Source of the DNA: Lentzea atacamensis
GTDB taxonomy: Bacteria > Actinomycetota > Actinomycetes > Mycobacteriales > Pseudonocardiaceae
Reading direction: 5' to 3'
Assembly (NCBI RefSeq): GCF_003269295.1
Contig: NZ_QLTT01000001.1
Coordinates: 453,635 to 517,634, forward strand
DNA: 64,000 nucleotides
Shown: piece after piece, positions 18,116 through 26,521 of the stretch
Layout of the letters: every line of letters starts with the position of its first letter
How positions within the stretch are numbered: the first letter of the stretch is position 1
The notes under the pieces: generated by a model
Told to the model about the DNA's origin: nothing
Databases searched by the model: none
What the model saw: the letters and a program-made list of their open reading frames with translations, nothing else
Position numbers and translations under genes: made by a program

Positions 18116-19067
18116 GTGGTCGTCTCTGGGCAACGCCCGACGGTGGGCGCAGAGGATCGGCGCGGTGTGCTGGAGCGTGCCGCCGATCTGATGGAGAGCC
18201 GGGTACGTCTCGATCGAGGTCGGCCGGTCGCTGGCGCAGCAGCTCCGGCACGATGCCGCCGCCGACCGCTGGCAGGCGCTCTCCGACCCCGGTGAGTTCG
18301 CCGCGGCGCTCACCGAGCATCTTCGGGAGGGTTCCGACGATGGGCACCTGGCCGTGAGCTACTCCGCGGCGGCGTTGCCGGCAGTCGAGATCACCGCCGG
18401 CGACGCCTACTCGGAGCAAGAGGCGGAGCGCTACTACGGCAGACGGGTCAACCACGGCTTCGAGAAGTTCGAGCTGCTGCCGGACAACATCGGCTACCTC
18501 AGCCTGCGCGTGTTCGCTCCGCCGGCCATGGCCGGCGATGTGGCCGCCGCCGCCATGACGTTGCTCGCCCAGGCCGACGCGATGATCATCGATCTGCGTC
18601 GCAACGGCGGCGGCCACAGCGACATGGTGGCACTGCTCGCGGCGTACCTCTTCGACCGCAGCGAACCCCTGAGCAGCACCTACTACCGCCCCGAGGACCG
18701 GCTCACGACCAGCAACACCCCGGCCTGGGTCCCGGGGCGCCGGTACGGCGCCACCAAGCCGGTGTACGTCCTCATCTCCCCGAAGACGTTCTCCGCCGCC
18801 GAGCACTTCGCCTACGACCTGCAGGCGCTCGGCCGGGCCGTTGTGGTGGGCGAGCCCAGCGGCGGAGGCGCGCATCCGTTCGAGTACCGGCGGCTGCACC
18901 CGCACTTCGTGTTGTGCCTGGCCGAATCCCGATCGGTCAACCCGATCACCAACGGCAACTGGCAAGGCGTCGGGGTCGTCCCGGACATCGCGGTGCCGGC
19001 GGACCGGGCGCTTGATGCCGCACTGGAGCTCATCCGCGCTCAAGCCCCGTACACGGGCACCGGGTGA
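18116..19067 (+). pseudogene. S41-family (tail-specific/IRBP-like) peptidase with single-base frameshift
   Basis: From 18354 an open frame encodes a C-terminal S41 core: LPDNIGYLSLRVF, IIDLRRNGGGHSDM, the SPKTFSAAEHFAYDL Ser/Lys region and VGEPSGGGAHPF. The same protein continues upstream in that frame to about 18203 (EVGRSLAQQL, then LSDPGEFAAALTEHL). There the sense jumps by one base to another frame carrying GVLERAADLMES from a GTG at 18116. Removing one base of the CCGGG at 18199-18203 would restore one roughly 316-residue protein. Either the gene is broken or the assembly has an extra base. It overlaps the convergent SDR gene by 28 bases. Confidence 0.7.
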
Positions 19068-19900
19068 TCCTCGGCGACCAGCTGACGCACCACCCCGCCC
19101 AGCTCGTCCGGCGCCCACCGCGCACCCTTGTCGATCTCCGGCCCGCGCTGCCACCCGTGGACCACGCAGATCCGCCCGCCGTCGACCTCGAACATCCGGC
19201 CGGTCACGTCCGCAGCCTCCGCACTGCCCAGCCACACCACGAGCGGCGACACGTTCTCCGGCGCCATCGCGTCGAACCCGCCGTCCGGCGCCGCCATCGA
19301 CTCCGCGAACGTCGCTTCGGTCATCCGCGTCCTGGCGGCGGGAGCGATCGCGTTCACCGTCACGCCGTACCGCGCCAGCTCGGCCGCCGCCACGAGCGTC
19401 ATCGCCGCGATCCCCGCCTTGGCCGCCGAGTAGTTCGCCTGCCCCACGCTCCCGAACAGCCCGGCGCCGGACGACGTGTTGATCACCCGGCCCGACACCG
19501 CGCCGCCCGCCTTGTGGACGCCGCGCCAGTACGCGGCCGCGTGGTGCAGCGGCGCGAAGTGGCCCTTGAGGTGCACGCGCACGACCTCGTCCCACTCGTC
19601 CTCGCCGCAGCTCACGACCATCCGGTCGCGCACGATCCCCGCGTTGTTCACGAGCACGTCGAGCCCGCCGAAGGCAGACACCGCAGCCTCGACCACCCGC
19701 GCGGCACCGGCCCAGGTGCCCACGTCGTCGGTGTTCACCACGGCACGCGGCCCGATCAACGACGCCACTTCCGACGCAGGCCCCACCGACAGGTCGTTCA
19801 CCACGACCCTGGCACCCGCGGCCGCGAACGCCAGGGCGTGCGCACGCCCGATGCCCCGACCGGCGCCGGTGACGATGACGACCCGGTCCTCGCACAACAT
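19040..19900 (-). CDS. Short-chain dehydrogenase/reductase, Rv3548c-like
   Basis: This 286-residue SDR has the TGAGRGIGRAH cofactor loop (about 11-21), NNAG, an NTSSGAGLFG strand and the YSAAKAG catalytic Tyr-Lys pair. The C-terminal tail is longer than a classical SDR. Its place as the second of two SDR genes divergent from echA20 parallels Rv3549c-Rv3548c in the KstR2 regulon. ATG 19900 overlaps the upstream stop as TGATG and has GGGAG 6 bases ahead; ATG 19903 is possible. The steroid-ring substrate is inferred, not proven. Confidence 0.83.
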   Translation of the reverse strand: MLCEDRVVIVTGAGRGIGRAHALAFAAAGARVVVNDLSVGPASEVASLIGPRAVVNTDDVGTWAGAARVVEAAVSAFGGLDVLVNNAGIVRDRMVVSCGEDEWDEVVRVHLKGHFAPLHHAAAYWRGVHKAGGAVSGRVINTSSGAGLFGSVGQANYSAAKAGIAAMTLVAAAELARYGVTVNAIAPAARTRMTEATFAESMAAPDGGFDAMAPENVSPLVVWLGSAEAADVTGRMFEVDGGRICVVHGWQRGPEIDKGARWAPDELGGVVRQLVAEDHPVPVYGA

Positions 19901-20652
19901 CATGAACTCCCATCGGTCTTGGCGGCGTCCAGGAACGCGGGCACCTCGCCCCCGCCGTGCACCACCAAAGTCGAGCCGGTGACGTACGAAGCCAGCGGAG
20001 AAGCGAGGAAGACCGCGCACGCGCCGATCTCGTCCGGCGACGCGAGGCGGCCCAGCGGCACGGTCCGCTCAACGGCAGCGATGCCTTCCGCGGACCCGTA
20101 GTGCAGGTGAGACTGCTCGGTCCGCACCATTCCGACTGCCAGCGCGTTGACCCGCACGAGAGGCGCCCACTCAACGGCCAACGAAGCGGTCAGGTTGTCC
20201 AGCCCGGCCTTGGCGGCGCCGTAGGCGGCGGTCCCAGGCGAAGGCCGCCGACCGGAAACGCTGCTGACCATCACGATCGAACCGCCGGAGTCCTGCAGCG
20301 CTGCGTGAGCGGCCTGGGACACCAGCAGCGGCGCCAGCAGGTTCAGCTCGACGATCTTCTGGTGGAACCGCGGCGAAGCCTTCTCCGCCAACGCGAACGG
20401 CGCCCCACCGGCGTTGTTCACCAGCACGTCCAGCCGCCCGAACCGCGAGACGATCCCGGACACGAGCGACGACACCTGCTCGGCGTCCCGGACGTCGCAC
20501 TGCACGAACGACGCACCCGGCACCTCGGCGGGACGCCGGGCACAGGTCACGACCGTCGCGCCCGCGGCGAGAAACGCACGGGTGATCCCAAGACCGACAC
20601 CCCGCACGCCGCCCGTCACGAGGACGACGCTTCCGTCCAGGGAGAGTTCCAC
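19900..20652 (-). CDS. Short-chain dehydrogenase/reductase, Rv3549c-like
   Basis: This 250-residue SDR has TGGVRGVGLGITRA, NNAGGAPF, MVSSVSGRRPSPG and YGAAKAGLDN, with a normal classical SDR length. It is the first gene leftward from the KstR2-type palindrome that also precedes echA20, and its stop overlaps the next SDR. It probably oxidises or reduces a hydroxyl on a HIP-derived ring intermediate, by position and regulon. Which hydroxyl cannot be told. Confidence 0.83.
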   Translation of the reverse strand: MELSLDGSVVLVTGGVRGVGLGITRAFLAAGATVVTCARRPAEVPGASFVQCDVRDAEQVSSLVSGIVSRFGRLDVLVNNAGGAPFALAEKASPRFHQKIVELNLLAPLLVSQAAHAALQDSGGSIVMVSSVSGRRPSPGTAAYGAAKAGLDNLTASLAVEWAPLVRVNALAVGMVRTEQSHLHYGSAEGIAAVERTVPLGRLASPDEIGACAVFLASPLASYVTGSTLVVHGGGEVPAFLDAAKTDGSS

Positions 20653-20689
20653 TCCGCACCTACCCCGGTCGCTCTGGCGCTGCTAAATT

Positions 20690-20707
20690 ACCAAGCAATC
20701 GCTTGGT
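20690..20707. promoter_or_regulatory. KstR2-type operator between SDR genes and echA20
   Basis: ACCAAGCAATCGCTTGGT has perfect 7-base arms (ACCAAGC/GCTTGGT) around AATC. The published KstR2 consensus as I recall it is AnCAAGnnCTTGnT. The bases 20694-20707 fit it with one mismatch, while the arms themselves are spaced wider than the consensus. On the minus strand TAATTT follows as a -10 candidate. Confidence 0.7.
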
Positions 20708-20722
20708 TCGGAAGGCGGCGCG

Positions 20723-21490
20723 ATGGGAATCTCCAGCAGCCACACCGAAAACGGCATCATCGAGGTGACAGTCGACATACCTCCGGTCAACGCCATCCCC
20801 GCGCGCGGCTGGTTCGAGCTGGCCGAGACGATCACCTACGCGGGCCGGGATCCCGAAGCACGGGTGGTGATCCTCAGGGCCGAGGGCCGCGGGTTCTGCG
20901 CGGGCGTCGACATCAAGGAGATCCAGCGCACGCCCGGTCACGAAGCGCTGATCGCCGCGAACCGGGGCTGCGCCAAGGCTTTCGCTGCTGTCTACGACTG
21001 CGAGGTGCCGGTCATCGCCGCGGTGAACGGGTTCTGCCTCGGCGGCGGCATCGGGCTGGTCGGCAACGCGGACGTGATCGTGGCGTCCGACGACGCCACG
21101 TTCGGCCTGCCCGAAGTCGATCGCGGCGCGCTCGGTGCCGCGACGCACCTGGCCAGGCTCGTGCCGCAGCACCTCATGCGGACGCTGTACTACACGGCCA
21201 GGAACATCAGCGCGCAGGCGTTGCACCACCACGGCAGCGTCTACGACGTCGTACCGCGCGAGCAGCTCGACGACGCGGCCCGCGAGATCGCCAAGGAGAT
21301 CGCCAAGAAGGACCCGACGGTGATCCGCGCGGCCAAGGAGGCGATCAACGGCATCGACCCGCAGCGCGTGCACACCAGCTACCGCTACGAGCAGGGCTTC
21401 ACCTTCGAGCTGAACCTCACCGGGGTGTCGGACCACGCCCGGCAGGCCTTCCTGGACGGAAACCATGCGCGACAAGCGAATGACGGCTGA
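20723..21490 (+). CDS. echA20: EchA20, ring-D hydrolase (crotonase family)
   Basis: This 255-residue crotonase-fold protein has GFCAGVDIKEIQ and NGFCLGGGIGLVGNADV oxyanion-hole segments and LPEVDRGALGAA. It directly precedes ipdA, ipdB and ipdC as in Rv3550-Rv3553. EchA20 was shown to hydrolyse ring D of the HIP-derived CoA thioester (HIEC-CoA to COCHEA-CoA). The start ATG at 20723 lies 15 bases after the KstR2-type box. It overlaps ipdA by 26 bases. Confidence 0.93.
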   Translation: MGISSSHTENGIIEVTVDIPPVNAIPARGWFELAETITYAGRDPEARVVILRAEGRGFCAGVDIKEIQRTPGHEALIAANRGCAKAFAAVYDCEVPVIAAVNGFCLGGGIGLVGNADVIVASDDATFGLPEVDRGALGAATHLARLVPQHLMRTLYYTARNISAQALHHHGSVYDVVPREQLDDAAREIAKEIAKKDPTVIRAAKEAINGIDPQRVHTSYRYEQGFTFELNLTGVSDHARQAFLDGNHARQANDG

Positions 21491-22262
21491 CGAGGCAGTA
21501 GCCGGGATCAAGGACGGCATGACCGTCGGCATCGGCGGCTGGGGCTCGCGGCGCAAGCCGATGGCCCTGGTCAAGGCGATTCTCCGCACAGACCTGAAAG
21601 ACCTCACCATCGTCACGTACGGCGGACCGGACGTCGGCCTGCTGTGCGCGGCGGGCAAGGTCCGCAAGCTGGTCTACGGGTTCGTCTCGCTCGACACCAT
21701 CCCGTACGACCCGTGGTTCAAGCGGGTCCGCGAAGCCGGCGGGATCGACGTGCTGGAGCTGGACGAGGGCATGTTCCAGACGGGGCTCAGGGCCGCCGCG
21801 CACCGGTTGCCGTTCCTGCCGATCAGGGCAGGCCTCGGCTCGGACGTGCTCAAGTACGCCCCCGAGCTCAGGACCGTCCGATCGCCCTACGACGACGGCG
21901 AGGAGCTGGTCGCCATGCCCGCGCTCAAGCTCGACGTGGCGCTGGTGCACCTCAACCGCGCGGACCGGCACGGCAACGCCCAGTACCTCGGGCCCGACCC
22001 GTACTTCGACGACCTGTTCTGCCTGGCCGCGGACCGGCGCTACGTCTCGTGCGAGCAGATCGTGGAGACGTTCGACGGGCCGCCGCAGACGTTGCTGCTC
22101 AACCGCATGATGGTCGACGGAGTCGTGGAGGCACCGGGTGGCGCGGGGTTCACGAGCTGCGTCCCCGACTACCCCCGCGACGAGAAGCTCCAGCGCGAGT
22201 ACGCCGAAGCCGCAGGTGACCTGGAGAAATGGCCGGGCTTCTACGAGAGGTTGCTGGCATGA
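21465..22262 (+). CDS. ipdA: COCHEA-CoA hydrolase alpha subunit IpdA
   Basis: This 265-residue class I CoA-transferase-fold protein has GMTVGIGGWGSRRKPMA, VTYGGPDVGLLCAAGKV, RLPFLPIRAGLGSDV and LLNRMMVDGVVEAPGGAGFT, nearly as in Rv3551. IpdA and IpdB form a heterotetramer that opens the last steroid ring (ring C) hydrolytically rather than transferring CoA. ATG 21465 gives MRDKR, aligning with mycobacterial MPDKR, so it is preferred over ATG 21480. Its stop overlaps ipdB as ATGA. Confidence 0.93.
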   Translation: MRDKRMTADEAVAGIKDGMTVGIGGWGSRRKPMALVKAILRTDLKDLTIVTYGGPDVGLLCAAGKVRKLVYGFVSLDTIPYDPWFKRVREAGGIDVLELDEGMFQTGLRAAAHRLPFLPIRAGLGSDVLKYAPELRTVRSPYDDGEELVAMPALKLDVALVHLNRADRHGNAQYLGPDPYFDDLFCLAADRRYVSCEQIVETFDGPPQTLLLNRMMVDGVVEAPGGAGFTSCVPDYPRDEKLQREYAEAAGDLEKWPGFYERLLA

Positions 22263-22972
22263 GCGACATCACCAGGGCCGAAATCTGCGTCACCGCGTGC
22301 GCCGACCTGTTCGCGGGCGCCGGTGAGACGCTCGCCAGCCCGATGGGCCTCATCCCGTCCCTCGGCGCGAAACTCGCCCGCCTCACCACCGAACCCGACC
22401 TCCTGCTCAGCGACGGCGAGGCGTTCCTGCTCACGCCCGAGTCCACTGTGGAGGGCTGGCTGCCGTACCGGAAGGTCTTCGACGTCGTCGCGCACGGCCG
22501 CCGGCACGTCGTGATGGGCGCGAACCAGGTCGACAGGTTCGGCAACCAGAACATCTCCGCGATCGGCGACCACGCCAGGCCCACCAGGCAGCTCCTCGGT
22601 TTCCGCGGCGCGCCTGGCAACACCGTCAACCACCGCACCAGCTACTGGGTGCCGCGGCACAGCCCGCGCGTGCTGGTCGAGACCGTCGACGTGGTCTCCG
22701 GTGTCGGCTACGACCACGCCGTGGGCCCGTTCCACGACATCCATCGTGTCGTCACGAACCTCGCCGTGCTCGACTTCAACACCCCTGACCACTCGATGCG
22801 CCTGGTGTCCACCCACCCCGGCGTGTCAGTCGACGAGGTGCAGAAGCAGACATCGTTCCCGCTCGCCGCGGCAGACGTCACGGAGACCAGGCTGCCCACC
22901 GACGAAGAGCTGAAGCTCCTCCGAACCGTGCTCGACCCGGACAGCAAGCGCGACCGGGAAGTCCCGTCATGA
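22259..22972 (+). CDS. ipdB: COCHEA-CoA hydrolase beta subunit IpdB
   Basis: This 237-residue beta-type CoA-transferase-fold subunit has SPMGLIPSLGAKLARLTTEPD, GANQVDRFGNQN and FRGAPGNTVNHRTSYWVP. The start overlaps the ipdA stop (ATGA) and its stop overlaps ipdC (ATGA), so the four-gene operon is translationally coupled. It completes the ring-C hydrolase with IpdA. The longer upstream frame beginning at 22229 would overlap ipdA further and is rejected. Confidence 0.93.
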   Translation: MSDITRAEICVTACADLFAGAGETLASPMGLIPSLGAKLARLTTEPDLLLSDGEAFLLTPESTVEGWLPYRKVFDVVAHGRRHVVMGANQVDRFGNQNISAIGDHARPTRQLLGFRGAPGNTVNHRTSYWVPRHSPRVLVETVDVVSGVGYDHAVGPFHDIHRVVTNLAVLDFNTPDHSMRLVSTHPGVSVDEVQKQTSFPLAAADVTETRLPTDEELKLLRTVLDPDSKRDREVPS

Positions 22973-24030
22973 GAACCGCGCTGACCGAGCTCGTCGGCGT
23001 CCGTCATCCCGTCGTGCAGACGGGCATGGGCTGGGTCGCCGGGCCCCGCCTGGTTTCCGCGACCGCGGAGGCCGGAGGGCTCGGCATCCTGGCCTCGGCG
23101 ACCATGACCTACGCAGAGCTGGAAGCCGCCATCAAGGAAACCCGTTCCCGCACGTCACAACCGTTCGGCGTGAACCTCCGCGCGGACGCCCAGGACGCGG
23201 CGGAGCGGGTCGACCTGCTGATCCGCGAACAGGTCAAGGTCGCTTCCTTCGCGCTGGCACCGAAACCCGACATGATCGCGAAGCTGAACGACGCCGGTGT
23301 CGTCGTGATCCCGTCGGTCGGCGCGGCCAGGCACGCGGAGAAGGTCGCGAAGTGGGGTGCCCACGCGGTGATCGTCCAGGGCGGCGAGGGCGGCGGCCAC
23401 ACCGGCGGCGTGGCGACGACCCTGCTCCTCCCGAGCGTGCTGGACGCCGTGGACATCCCGGTGATCGCGGCGGGCGGTTTCTTCGACGGCAGGGGGCTCG
23501 CGGCAGCACTCGCGTACGGTGCGGCCGGAATCGCGATGGGCACGAGGTTCCTGCTCACCCAGGAGAGCACGGTCCCCGACGCGGTCAAACACGCGTACCT
23601 GCGACGGGATCTGAACGGCACGGTCGTCACCACCCGTGTCGACGGCCTGCCGCACCGGGTCCTGCGCACCGACCTGGTCAACCACCTCGAACGGTCTGGC
23701 CGGGTCAGCAGCCTGACACGAGCGATCACCAACGCGGCCAGGTTCCGCCGGCACACCGGGCTCACCTGGCGCGCGATGATCCGCGAAGGCCTGGCCATGA
23801 AGCACGGCAAGGACCTCACCTGGTCACAGGTGATCATGGCCGCGAACACGCCGATGCTGCTGCGCGCCGGCCTCGTCGAGGGCAGGACCGACGCGGGCGT
23901 GCTCGCGTCCGGTCAGGTCGCCGGTCTGCTGCAGGACCTGCCGACGTGCGAGGACCTGATCACCGGCATCGTGCACCACGCCGAGAAGATCATCGCCAGA
24001 ATGGGGAACAGTCTCAGAGACGTTCGATGA
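22969..24030 (+). CDS. ipdC: Flavin-dependent oxidoreductase IpdC
   Basis: This 353-residue NMO-fold flavoprotein has RHPVVQTGMGWVAGPRLV, VQGGEGGGHTGG and VIAAGGFFDGRGLAAAL. Gene order echA20-ipdA-ipdB-ipdC is that of Rv3550-Rv3553. IpdC acts before EchA20, generating the unsaturated ring intermediate from 5-OH-HIC-CoA, as I recall the published pathway. It overlaps the convergent fadA6 by 17 bases, leaving no room for a separate terminator. Confidence 0.92.
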   Translation: MRTALTELVGVRHPVVQTGMGWVAGPRLVSATAEAGGLGILASATMTYAELEAAIKETRSRTSQPFGVNLRADAQDAAERVDLLIREQVKVASFALAPKPDMIAKLNDAGVVVIPSVGAARHAEKVAKWGAHAVIVQGGEGGGHTGGVATTLLLPSVLDAVDIPVIAAGGFFDGRGLAAALAYGAAGIAMGTRFLLTQESTVPDAVKHAYLRRDLNGTVVTTRVDGLPHRVLRTDLVNHLERSGRVSSLTRAITNAARFRRHTGLTWRAMIREGLAMKHGKDLTWSQVIMAANTPMLLRAGLVEGRTDAGVLASGQVAGLLQDLPTCEDLITGIVHHAEKIIARMGNSLRDVR

Positions 24031-25144
24031 TCGTCACGTTGGCCTGACCGCCGCCCTCGCACATCGTCTGCAGGCCGTACCGGCCGCCCGACCGCTCCAG
24101 CTCGTGCAGCAGCGTCGTGAACAGCTTCGTGCCGGTCGCGCCGATCGGGTGCCCCAGCGCCAGCGCTCCCCCGTTGACGTTGACCTTCCCCAGGTCGACG
24201 CGCAGCTCCTTGGCCCAGGCCAGTGGAACCGACGCGAACGCCTCGTTGATCTCGAACAGGTCGATGTCCGAAATGGACATCCCCGCTCGCTCCAGGGCGT
24301 ACCGGGTGGCGCGGATCGGCGCGGTCAGCATGTAGATCGGGTCCGATCCGCGGGCGGAGAGGTGGTGCACCCGAGCCCGCGGCGTCAGCTTCCGCTCGCG
24401 CATCGCCCGTTCCGACACGACGAGAACCGCCGAGGCGCCATCGGAGATCTGGCTCGACAAGGCCGCCGTCGTCCGTCCACCCGGCCGCAACGGCTGCAGC
24501 GCCGCCATCTTCTCGGCACTGGTGTCCGGACGCGGGCACTCGTCGTGCACGACACCGTCGACCGGCGCGATCTCCCGGTCGAACCGGCCCTCCTTGATCG
24601 CGGTAAGCGCTCGCAGGTGGCTCTGCAGCGCGTACTCCTCCATCTCGCGCCGGGAGAGGTCCCACCGCACGGCGATCAGGTCGGCCGCGCGGAACTGGTT
24701 GACCTCCTCGTCGCCGTACCGGTGCTGCCAGCCCTCACAGCCCTCGAACGGACTGACCGTCATGGCCGACCCGATCGGCACCTGCGACATGTTCTGCACG
24801 CCGCCCGCGACCACGACGTCCGCCGTGCCGCTCATCACCGCCTGCGCCGCGAAGTGCAGCGCCTGCTGGCTCGACCCGCACTGCCGGTCGACGGTCACCC
24901 CGGGCACCTGCTCCGGGAACCCCGCGGCCAGCCACGAGGTCCGCGCGATGTCACCCGCCTGCGGCCCGACCGTGTCGACGCACCCGAAGATCACGTCGTC
25001 CACGTCGGTGGGATCGACGTCGACGCGGTTGAGCAGTGCCGTGATCACGTGCGCACCGAGATCGGCGGGATGCACGTGGCTCAGTTCGCCGCCACGCCTG
25101 CCCGCCGGAGTCCGCACAGCCTCGATGATGTACGCCTCGGCCAC
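24014..25144 (-). CDS. fadA6: Thiolase FadA6
   Basis: This 376-residue thiolase has the nucleophile loop VTVDRQCGSSQQALHFAAQ (Cys about 89), NEAFASVPLAW, the VNVNGGALALGHPIGATGTK His loop and a second Cys in TMCEGGGQAN. It is the last gene of the fadE30-ipdF-kstR2-fadA6 unit, 13 bases after kstR2. FadA6 thiolyses MeDODA-CoA, formed by IpdAB, to acetyl-CoA and a shorter acyl-CoA in the HIP pathway. Confidence 0.92.
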   Translation of the reverse strand: MAEAYIIEAVRTPAGRRGGELSHVHPADLGAHVITALLNRVDVDPTDVDDVIFGCVDTVGPQAGDIARTSWLAAGFPEQVPGVTVDRQCGSSQQALHFAAQAVMSGTADVVVAGGVQNMSQVPIGSAMTVSPFEGCEGWQHRYGDEEVNQFRAADLIAVRWDLSRREMEEYALQSHLRALTAIKEGRFDREIAPVDGVVHDECPRPDTSAEKMAALQPLRPGGRTTAALSSQISDGASAVLVVSERAMRERKLTPRARVHHLSARGSDPIYMLTAPIRATRYALERAGMSISDIDLFEINEAFASVPLAWAKELRVDLGKVNVNGGALALGHPIGATGTKLFTTLLHELERSGGRYGLQTMCEGGGQANVTIIERL

Positions 25145-25157
25145 GAGGGCCCTCCTT

Positions 25158-25763
25158 CTACGTCTTGTTCCCCATCGAGTTCTTCCGGCGCCCGGTGGCG
25201 ATGCCGTCGAGCAGGATCGCGAGGTACTGGTCGGCGACCGCGTCCGCGGACAGGCCTCCGCCCGGCCGGTACCAGCGCACGGCCACCCACACCGTGTCGC
25301 GGATGAACCGGTAGGCGAGGTCCACGTCGAGATCGGCGCGGAACACGCCCGCGCGCATGCCGTCCTCCAGCAGCACCGTCCACAGCTTGCGGAACTCCAC
25401 GTTGCGGTCGTCCAGGTAGGAGAACCGCTCCAGCGGCATCAGGTGCTTGGACTCGTTCTGGTAGATCGCGACCTCGGCGTGCCGGCTGTCGATCGCCTCG
25501 AACGATGCCACGACCAGGGCTTTCAGCGTCTGCTTCGGTTCGAGGCCCGCGTCGACGATCTCGTGGTACCGGGTGAACAGCTCGTCGAGGAAGGTCCGCA
25601 GGATCTCGTCCACCATCGACTCCTTCGAGTCGAAGTGGTGGTAGAGGCTGCCGGACAGGATGCCCGCCGCGTCCGCGATGTCCCTGACCGTGGTCTGCCC
25701 GTAGCCACGTTCGGCGAACATCCGCGCGGCGAGCTCCAGCAGCTCCGCCCTCCTGCCGCTCAT
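25158..25763 (-). CDS. kstR2: TetR-family repressor KstR2 (HIP-CoA responsive)
   Basis: This 201-residue TetR-type regulator has an N-terminal helix-turn-helix: TTVRDIADAAGILSGSLYHH (about 24-43), then FDSKESMVDEIL. The ligand domain carries DVDLAYRFIRDTVWVAVRWY and YRPGGGL, strongly resembling remembered KstR2 (Rv3557c). KstR2 represses the HIP genes and releases DNA on binding HIP-CoA. ATG 25763 with an AAGGAAAG site upstream is chosen; an upstream in-frame start would run into the SDR gene. It lies 14 bases after ipdF and is transcribed with it, implying autoregulation through the 27615 operator. Confidence 0.93.
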   Translation of the reverse strand: MSGRRAELLELAARMFAERGYGQTTVRDIADAAGILSGSLYHHFDSKESMVDEILRTFLDELFTRYHEIVDAGLEPKQTLKALVVASFEAIDSRHAEVAIYQNESKHLMPLERFSYLDDRNVEFRKLWTVLLEDGMRAGVFRADLDVDLAYRFIRDTVWVAVRWYRPGGGLSADAVADQYLAILLDGIATGRRKNSMGNKT

Positions 25764-25777
25764 CGATCTTTCCTTCC

Positions 25778-26521
25778 TCACGGGTGCTGACTGCTCACCG
25801 AGACGACCTCGCCCGTCAGGTACGACGAGTAGTCGCTGGCGAGGAACACGATCACATTCGCGACCTCCCACGGCTCGGCGGCGCGCCCAAAAGCCTCACG
25901 GGACGCCAGCTCGGTCAGCAACTCCTCACTGGTGACCTTGGCCAGGAACGGGTGCGCCGCCAAGCTCGGGGCGACCGCGTTCACCCGGATGCCGTGCTCG
26001 GCCACGTCCATCGCGCTGCATCTCGTCAGCGCCATGACACCTGCTTTTGCCGCCGCGTAATGGGCTTGGCCTTTCTGGGCACGCCAGCCGACGACGCTCG
26101 CGTTGTTAACGACAACACCGCTTCGCTGGGCGACCATTTGGCGCAACACGGCCCTGGTGCAGCGGAACGTGCCGTTCAACGTCACGTCGAGAACGCGCGA
26201 CCACTCGTCGTCGGTCATGTCCAGCACGGACTTCTCACCGCCGAGGCCCGCGTTGTTGACCATCACGTCGATGCGGCCGTAGCGCGCGACTGTTTCGTCT
26301 ACGAGCGTCTGCACGTGCTGTTCGTTCGTGACATCGCACGGGATCGCGTGATCGGTGCCGAGCGACTCGTGCGTCTCCTTGAGGCGGCGCTCGTGCCAGT
26401 CGCTGATCACGACCGTCGCGCCCTCTTCGAGGCACCGTTTCGCGGTCGCCGAGCCGATACCCGTGCCCGCCGCGGCGGTCACGACGACGACCTTGTCCCT
26501 GAGCAGGTCGTGGCCGGTCAT
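25778..26521 (-). CDS. ipdF: Short-chain dehydrogenase IpdF
   Basis: This 247-residue SDR has TAAAGTGIGSATAKRC in the nucleotide loop, NNAGLGGEKS, NNASVVGWRA and HYAAAKAGVMA (Tyr-Lys). ATG 26521 overlaps the fadE30 stop as ATGA. Position between fadE30 and kstR2 matches Rv3559c (IpdF), an SDR that interconverts the 5-oxo/5-hydroxy group of HIP-CoA. The NTAAAG-type loop is slightly atypical for a classical TGxxxGxG motif, with an alanine at the first glycine position. Confidence 0.88.
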   Translation of the reverse strand: MTGHDLLRDKVVVVTAAAGTGIGSATAKRCLEEGATVVISDWHERRLKETHESLGTDHAIPCDVTNEQHVQTLVDETVARYGRIDVMVNNAGLGGEKSVLDMTDDEWSRVLDVTLNGTFRCTRAVLRQMVAQRSGVVVNNASVVGWRAQKGQAHYAAAKAGVMALTRCSAMDVAEHGIRVNAVAPSLAAHPFLAKVTSEELLTELASREAFGRAAEPWEVANVIVFLASDYSSYLTGEVVSVSSQHP

